Positions 59,395 to 64,000 of a stretch of 64,000 nucleotides of DNA are shown piece by piece; position 1 is the first letter of the stretch, and the number at the start of each line of letters is the position of its first letter. Source of the stretch: Terriglobia bacterium. Its GTDB lineage: Bacteria > Acidobacteriota > Terriglobia > Acidiferrales > UBA7541. The DNA lies in the NCBI GenBank assembly GCA_020073485.1, contig JAIQFB010000032.1, positions 1-64,000 of the forward strand, given 5' to 3'. The position numbers and the translations under genes are program-made. Under the pieces are notes generated by a model that was not told where the DNA came from, did not search any database, and saw only the letters and a program-made list of their open reading frames with translations.

Positions 59395-60435
59395 TCAGTG
59401 CGCATCCGTGGTTCCAACCGCTTTTTCCTGCAGCGCGATGGCCTGCACCGCCGTGATGGCCACCACGTTTACGATGTCCTCGGCCGAGCAGCCGCGCGAA
59501 AGATCGTTCGCTGGGCGGTCCAGCCCTTGCAGCACCGGGCCGATGGCCTGGGCTCCGCCCAGGCGCTCCACCAGCTTGTAGGCGATGTTGCCCGAGTCGA
59601 GGTCCGGAAAGACCAGGACGTTCGCATGGCCGGCGACCGGGGAGCCAGGCGCCTTCGACTGTCCGATTTGCGCGATCAGCGCCGCGTCGGCCTGCAATTC
59701 GCCGTCCGCGGAAAGCTCAGGCGCGCGGGCCTTCAATATGCGCAAGGCCTCTTGCACCTTTTCCACACGCGCGTGCTTGGACGAACCCTTGGTGGAAAAA
59801 GAAAGCAGCGCCACGAGAGGTTCCACATCGAGCAGCGCGCGCGCGTTTTCCGCCGTGGCCCGCGCAATCTCGGCAAGCTCATCGGGGTTTGGGTCCGGCA
59901 TGACGGCGCAATCGGCAAACAGCAGCGCTCCCGGCTTGCCCAGGTCCAATCCCGTGCGCGGCGGGATCACCATGATAAAGAAACTCGATACCAGCTTTGC
60001 GTCCGGCGCCAGGCCGATGGCGTGCAGCGCTGCGCGCACCGTTTCCCCCGTGGTGTTGGCCGCGCCTCCCACGGTTCCGTCGGCGTCTCCGGCGGCCACG
60101 GCCAGTGCGGCGAAATACAGGGGCTTTCGGGCGATGTCGCTGGATTCTTCCACGGTCGCGCCACGGCTGCGGCGCCGTTCATAATAAATCCGAGCGTAGG
60201 GTTCGATCCGGGGGGTTGTCGCGCAGTCGATAATCGAAATGTTTTGCAGCGCCACGCCCAAATCCGCTGCGGCCGCTTCGATGACTCGTTTGCGCCCCAG
60301 CAGCGTGATCTTCGCGATGCTTTCCCCGGCAATTTCGCAGGCCGCGGAAATCACTCGCGGGTCCTCGCCTTCGGAAAGTACGATCCGCTGGGGGCGCGTT
60401 CGCGCTTGCGCTTTGATTTTTTCGAGCAGGGTCAT
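59395..60435 (-). CDS. pta: Phosphate acetyltransferase
   Basis: This 346-aa short-form enzyme interconverts acetyl-CoA and acetyl phosphate. It starts [29 protein letters not shown] and carries the PTA core [54 protein letters not shown] in parts, and [29 protein letters not shown]. It lacks the P-loop regulatory domain of long enterobacterial Pta. No acetate kinase is adjacent. Confidence 0.95.
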   Translation of the reverse strand: MTLLEKIKAQARTRPQRIVLSEGEDPRVISAACEIAGESIAKITLLGRKRVIEAAAADLGVALQNISIIDCATTPRIEPYARIYYERRRSRGATVEESSDIARKPLYFAALAVAAGDADGTVGGAANTTGETVRAALHAIGLAPDAKLVSSFFIMVIPPRTGLDLGKPGALLFADCAVMPDPNPDELAEIARATAENARALLDVEPLVALLSFSTKGSSKHARVEKVQEALRILKARAPELSADGELQADAALIAQIGQSKAPGSPVAGHANVLVFPDLDSGNIAYKLVERLGGAQAIGPVLQGLDRPANDLSRGCSAEDIVNVVAITAVQAIALQEKAVGTTDAH

Positions 60436-60484
60436 GGCACGCTCAAGTCAAGTTATCACAGGTTTGCGCTCGATGGGCGCACGG

Positions 60485-60958
60485 TCATTCCCAGTCCTTT
60501 TTCAGCAGCAACTCCTCGATGCGGTACGCGTGGAACAGGTCGTGCATCGCCAGGTGGCGGAACATGATGAACACCGAATAGTGCGAGTACTCGTCATGCT
60601 CGGCGCCGCGTTGCCAATCGTTCGCCGATAATGTATTCAGCCGTTCGACCAGTTTCTTCCGGTCGCGGACGAAGCGCTGCAGTTCTTCGTCCAAATCCAT
60701 TTTCAACGACGATCCCTCCTCCTCTTCCGGGCTGGGGAAGTAGGATATGATGTGTGGCTTCGGGCTGCTCAACATCAGGTCGAGCCGCGCGTTCATCACC
60801 GGGTGGATGGTGGCCAGGTGGCAGGCGTGTTCATGCGCTGACCATTTCCCGGGCCTCGGGCGGCGTTTCACGAGGGCCGCGGGAACTTCCTTCACCAGCG
60901 GCAGGATCAGGTCCGGAGCGCGCTCCAAACTGGCGATGACGGCTTCGACGCTGTTCAT
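60485..60958 (-). CDS. DinB-family (four-helix) protein
   Basis: This 157-aa protein has the DinB fold signature. A first helix (VIASLERAPDLILPLVKEVP) is followed by RPRPGKWSAHEHACHLATIHPV with the first His ligand. Later come LNTLSANDWQRGAEHDEYSHYSVFIMFRHLAMHDLFHAYRIEELL in parts, with HxxxH metal ligands. Such proteins include bacillithiol-type transferases and damage-inducible hydrolases, and the substrate is unknown. ATG 60958 follows GGAAGGAACATCGT. Confidence 0.88.
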   Translation of the reverse strand: MNSVEAVIASLERAPDLILPLVKEVPAALVKRRPRPGKWSAHEHACHLATIHPVMNARLDLMLSSPKPHIISYFPSPEEEEGSSLKMDLDEELQRFVRDRKKLVERLNTLSANDWQRGAEHDEYSHYSVFIMFRHLAMHDLFHAYRIEELLLKKDWE

Positions 60959-61104
60959 ACGATGTTCCTTCCTTTTTACTCGCGCAGATTGCGCATCCCC
61001 GGGATTTCTGTAGAATACCAAGGATTACTAATAAATTGTGAGCAGGGCGGCAATTGTCCCGGTGATGGCCGGGCGGCAGGGACGCACCTGGAAAGGCGGA
61101 CACC

Positions 61105-61629
61105 ATTCGACATAAAGGCAAAAAGCTGGACGAGATTCTGGACGCGCACCTGAAATTCCACAAGGGGCACCCCGGCGGCGAGCGCGCCGATCTTTCCGGC
61201 GCCGATCTGTCTAAACAAGATTTGCGGAAACGCGATTTGACCGGAGCAAATCTGGTGGGAGCAAACCTTCAGAAGGCCGACCTGCGCGGCAGCAAACTCA
61301 GTTTTGCGGATTTAAGCCAGGCCGACCTGCGCAAGGCCGATCTGCGCAATTGCGATTTCACGGAAACCAAGCTCGAAGGCGCGGACTTGAGTGAAGCCGA
61401 CTTGAGCGGCACGGAATTGTTCCGCGGAGACCTGAGCTCCGCCAAACTGCACAAGACCATTCTTCGCGGCACGGTGCTGCGGCAGGCGAATCTTCGCGGC
61501 GCCGACTTTTCCGGGTCGGACTTGGCTCTCGCCAGCTTCCGCGAAATCGATTTGACCGACGTCAAACTGGACGGCGCAGACCTCAAAAATGCCGTTGTCC
61601 GCGACAATGTTTCCAAAGCGGCAAAATAA
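61105..61629 (+). CDS. Pentapeptide-repeat protein (probable ATT start)
   Basis: The frame has no ATG or GTG upstream of its core. Translation from ATT 61105 gives 174 aa, with AAAGG upstream at good spacing. A CTG at 61126 and the later TTG at 61222 are alternatives. The N-terminal KLDEILDAHLKFHKG and GERADLSGADLSKQDLRKRD precede repeats of A(D/N)LxG type (ANLVGANLQKADLRGSKLSF onward) to about residue 165, consistent with a right-handed quadrilateral beta-helix. The stop overlaps the methyltransferase ATG (TAATG). The role is unknown. Confidence 0.75.
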   Translation: MRHKGKKLDEILDAHLKFHKGHPGGERADLSGADLSKQDLRKRDLTGANLVGANLQKADLRGSKLSFADLSQADLRKADLRNCDFTETKLEGADLSEADLSGTELFRGDLSSAKLHKTILRGTVLRQANLRGADFSGSDLALASFREIDLTDVKLDGADLKNAVVRDNVSKAAK

Positions 61630-62216
61630 TGAACGCGGAAGTTCGCAAGCTTCTGGTGGAGCTCGAAGATTTGGGCCAGGCTCACGACGCCGCGGAATCC
61701 GACCGCTCGCGCAAATTTCTGAATCTGGAGCCGGAGACGGCGCAGATTGTGAGCATGCTCGCGCGCGGCTCGCGGGCAACGCGCGTCCTGGAAATCGGCA
61801 CCTCCACCGGGTACAGCACAATCTGGCTGGCCGCTTCGGTGGCCCCGGCAGGAGGGCGCGTGATCAGCATCGACCGCAGCGCGGACAAGCAGAAAATGGC
61901 GCGGGAGAATCTGACGAAGGCCGGCTTTCTGGAAGCCGTGGAGTTGCGCTGCGGAGATGCCACAGAGATTGTCGCGTCGCTCGCCGGGCCGTTTGATTTT
62001 GTGTTTTTCGACGCCGACCGGATCAGCGCCCCCACACAACTGGTTTTGCTCCTACCGAAACTGGCCCCCGCAGCATTCCTGCTGGCCGATAACGCGCTGT
62101 CGCATCCCGCTGAGATCGCGGATTACCTCACGGCGATCGAGAATCTGCCGGGGATTCAACACGCATTGATCCCCGTCGGCAAGGGTTTGAGCGTCGCCTT
62201 GACCGGCCTAGGGTAG
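61629..62216 (+). CDS. Class I SAM-dependent O-methyltransferase (CCoAOMT-like)
   Basis: This 195-aa enzyme has SAM motif I VLEIGTSTGYSTIWLAASV at residues about 52-70, VISIDRSADKQKMARENL with the acidic ribose ligand, and DFVFFDADRISAPTQ (motif with metal-binding Asp). This is the caffeoyl-CoA or tRNA-hydroxyuridine O-methyltransferase group. It starts at ATG 61629 overlapping the pentapeptide gene stop (TAATG), so translation is likely coupled. The substrate is unknown. Confidence 0.86.
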   Translation: MNAEVRKLLVELEDLGQAHDAAESDRSRKFLNLEPETAQIVSMLARGSRATRVLEIGTSTGYSTIWLAASVAPAGGRVISIDRSADKQKMARENLTKAGFLEAVELRCGDATEIVASLAGPFDFVFFDADRISAPTQLVLLLPKLAPAAFLLADNALSHPAEIADYLTAIENLPGIQHALIPVGKGLSVALTGLG

Positions 62217-62576
62217 ACTGATTTCGCCTTCGTTCAGTGATGGCAGTTGCAATCCATCCTGAAACGTTACGGATAGGAAGAAAACAAAGAAACGTTTATG
62301 GAGCGAGTCCTCCAAGCCTAAGCAAAATCGTCTTCTTCCGGCGCTGAAAGCGCCGGGGTTGACTAGCCCAGGGCATCGCCCTGGGTACTGAATCCAGTGA
62401 ATATGGACCGCCCTGAAAGGGCGGCGGAGTCCTCCGCTCTTTCAGAGCGGTCTCTAAAATTTGAACGCACTACCCGAGGCGATGCCCCGGGCTAGTCACC
62501 TCCGCGCCGTTGGCGCGAAAAAATGGCCGTGTTCTCGAGGAAAGAAAAGTGCTCGAACAGGGTTGTGAGATGGAAT
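62217..62576. repeat. Palindrome-rich gap
   Basis: CTAGCCCAGGGCATCGCCC (62363-62381) and its diverged inverted partner GGCGATGCCCCGGGCTAG (62478-62495) flank two smaller hairpins, CCGCCCTGAAAGGGCGG at 62409-62425 and CCGCTCTTTCAGAGCGG at 62434-62450. GCGCTGAAAGCGC (62341-62353) and GCGCCGTTGGCGC (62504-62516) form outer ones. No gene is supported. It looks like a composite of CTGAAAG-type interspersed repeats. Confidence 0.65.
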
Positions 62577-64000
62577 CTACTTCCCGGTGGCGGACGCCGC
62601 CGTTTCATCCGCATCCGCGCGCCCGGGTCCCTTGCGGCGCGCGTCGATTCCCAGGCGCTTGATCTTCTGATTCAGCGTGGATAGCGGTATCTGAAATTGT
62701 TCCGCGGCTTCGGTCTGATTCCAGCCGGTGCGCTCCAGCATGTCGCAGATCACGCGGCGCTCGATTTCATCCATAATTTGGAACAAAGAACTCTTCGAGC
62801 TGTCGGCTCCGGATCGCGAGCCGGGCTCGCCAGGCAGCGGGGGAATAAACTCCGAGAGATGTACCCGCGTTCCTCCGACGAATTCCGTGGAACGCACGCT
62901 TTCCGGCAGCAGATCGGCGTCCAGGGTTTCTTGCGAGGAGAGGACCACGGCGCGTTCGACGACGTTTTCGAGTTCGCGGACGTTTCCGGGCCAATCGTAA
63001 TCGACCAATAGTTTCAGCGCGGCGGGAGTGAAATGTCCGACGGGCCGCTGGTTTTCTTCGGAAAATTTCTTCAAAAAATGTTCCAGCAGGCGCGGAACGT
63101 CTTCCCGGCGCTCGCGCAGCGGCGGGAGCGGAATGGCGATCACGTTCAGGCGGTGGTAGAGATCCTCGCGGAAGCGTCCCTCGCGGACCAGATTGAGCAA
63201 TTCCACGTTGCACGCGGCGATGATGCGTACGTCCACCTTGATGGTTTCCGTGCCGCCCAGGCGCATGAATTCGCGCTCCTGAATCACGCGCAGCAGCTTG
63301 GCCTGTGTTTCCGGGCCGATGGTGGAAATTTCGTCGAAAAATATCGTGCCTTGATCGGCGACTTCAAAAAGCCCCTTCTTGGAGGCGACGGCGCTGGTGA
63401 ACGCGCCCTTCACGTGCCCGAACAGCTGCGATTCCAGCAGATCGACGGGAATCGAGCCCGTATTGATGGGGACAAACGCTTTGTCCGCGCGCGGGGATGC
63501 GGAATGGATCGCCTTGGCGATGAGTTCCTTGCCCGTTCCGCTCTCCCCGTGGATCAACACGGTGGAGCGTGACGGGGCCACCTGCGTGACCAGGTCGAGC
63601 ACGGCCAGCATTTTGTCGCTTTTGCCGATGATGTTGGGGAAGTTATAGCGCTGCTTCAGCGCGCGCTTCAGCTGCAGGTTTTCGTCGCGCAGCCGGCGGC
63701 CCTCGACGGCCTGCGCGACCTGCACCAGCAGTTCGTCGTTGGACCACGGCTTGGTGATGTAATCCTGCGCACCGCTTTTGAACGCGGCCCGCGCCATGTC
63801 GATCGAGCCGTAGGCCGTGATCAGCACCACGGCCAGATTCGGGTCGCGCCGCCGGATTTCGCGCAGCAGGTCGAGGCCGTTGCGGTCCGGCAAGCTGACG
63901 TCCAGCAGCAGAAGGTCGAACGGCTTTTCGTCGAGCAGCGCCAGACCCGCTTCGCCGGTTTCCGCGCTCGACGTGGTGTAGCCTTCCGTGTTGAGCAGGA
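62577..64000 (-). CDS. Sigma-54-dependent NtrC-type response regulator (5' end outside window)
   Basis: The frame continues to the right edge. The receiver domain is present from EGYTTSSAETGEAGLALLD, with phosphoacceptor Asp in LLLLDVSLPDRNG and the following VVLITAYGS and TKPW. The AAA+ domain has Walker A GESGTGKELIAKAIH, GHVKGAFTSA in place of the sigma-54-contacting GAFTGA, GTIFFDEI, and an Arg-finger region. The C-terminal Fis-type HTH is WNQTEAAEQFQIPLSTLNQKIKR. It should activate sigma-54 promoters in response to an unseen kinase, which may lie just outside the window. Confidence 0.93.
   Translation of the reverse strand, partial: LLNTEGYTTSSAETGEAGLALLDEKPFDLLLLDVSLPDRNGLDLLREIRRRDPNLAVVLITAYGSIDMARAAFKSGAQDYITKPWSNDELLVQVAQAVEGRRLRDENLQLKRALKQRYNFPNIIGKSDKMLAVLDLVTQVAPSRSTVLIHGESGTGKELIAKAIHSASPRADKAFVPINTGSIPVDLLESQLFGHVKGAFTSAVASKKGLFEVADQGTIFFDEISTIGPETQAKLLRVIQEREFMRLGGTETIKVDVRIIAACNVELLNLVREGRFREDLYHRLNVIAIPLPPLRERREDVPRLLEHFLKKFSEENQRPVGHFTPAALKLLVDYDWPGNVRELENVVERAVVLSSQETLDADLLPESVRSTEFVGGTRVHLSEFIPPLPGEPGSRSGADSSKSSLFQIMDEIERRVICDMLERTGWNQTEAAEQFQIPLSTLNQKIKRLGIDARRKGPGRADADETAASATGK

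Noticed and set aside
59398-60567. 389-aa plus-strand frame opposite pta
   Set aside because: Antisense shadow of a clear phosphate acetyltransferase.

Overview
The window looks like a chromosomal segment of an Acidobacteriota bacterium. This is inferred from gene style: a Ser/Thr kinase fused to a PD40 propeller, a GldA/F/G-DUF4340 ABC cluster, a secreted arylsulfotransferase-like lipoprotein, and abundant interspersed palindromes. No rRNA is present, so the phylum call remains an inference.

Region 1 (1-12.8 kb) is accessory DNA. It holds a cupin protein, a secreted cytochrome c, a secreted beta-helix protein, a membrane Ser/Thr kinase, a lone barstar-like protein, small membrane or lipoprotein genes and an IS110-type transposase. 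Its gaps are filled with a palindromic repeat family: about 80-93 bp short forms ending in CCAAGTCC/GGACTTGG, half elements, and about 240 bp long forms. The same repeats return at 46.4-48 kb. Positions 1-209 are the end of an IS1111-group element whose complete copy lies, inverted, at 47964-49298. Both copies are inserted at the same point in a repeat arm.

Region 2 (about 12.9-22.1 kb) is a compact phage-derived element. It encodes a P27-type terminase small subunit, three small proteins, an HK97 prohead protease, an HK97 capsid, an HTH/AT-hook protein and a tyrosine integrase next to tRNA-Arg(UCU). Portal, large terminase and tail genes are absent. Between the capsid block and the integrase, on the opposite strand, is a tight three-gene cassette: an unrecognised 188-aa protein, a ParA-type ATPase and a RelA/SpoT-fold synthetase. 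It is the best candidate in the window for an undescribed system, probably defence or maintenance cargo.

Region 3 (22.1-31.0 kb) is a Cu/Ag-type island bounded by tRNA-Arg and a 46-bp copy of its 3' half. It carries a CusCBA-like RND efflux operon, small secreted Cys-rich proteins, a YHS protein and a DUF5676-like membrane protein.

Region 4 (31.4-47.9 kb) carries a VOC protein, the arylsulfotransferase-like lipoprotein, a translationally coupled Rieske oxygenase and NCS2-type permease, a secreted phosphoesterase, a four-gene ABC/Gld operon, an MBL-fold hydrolase, PilZ-like proteins and small membrane proteins.

Region 5 (49.3-64 kb) is mainly core metabolism: ispD-ispF, rlmB, apt, acylphosphatase, a large GH35-like secreted protein, pta, DinB, pentapeptide-repeat and O-methyltransferase genes, and a sigma-54 response regulator running off the right edge. 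Several of its gaps hold a second set of palindromic repeats.
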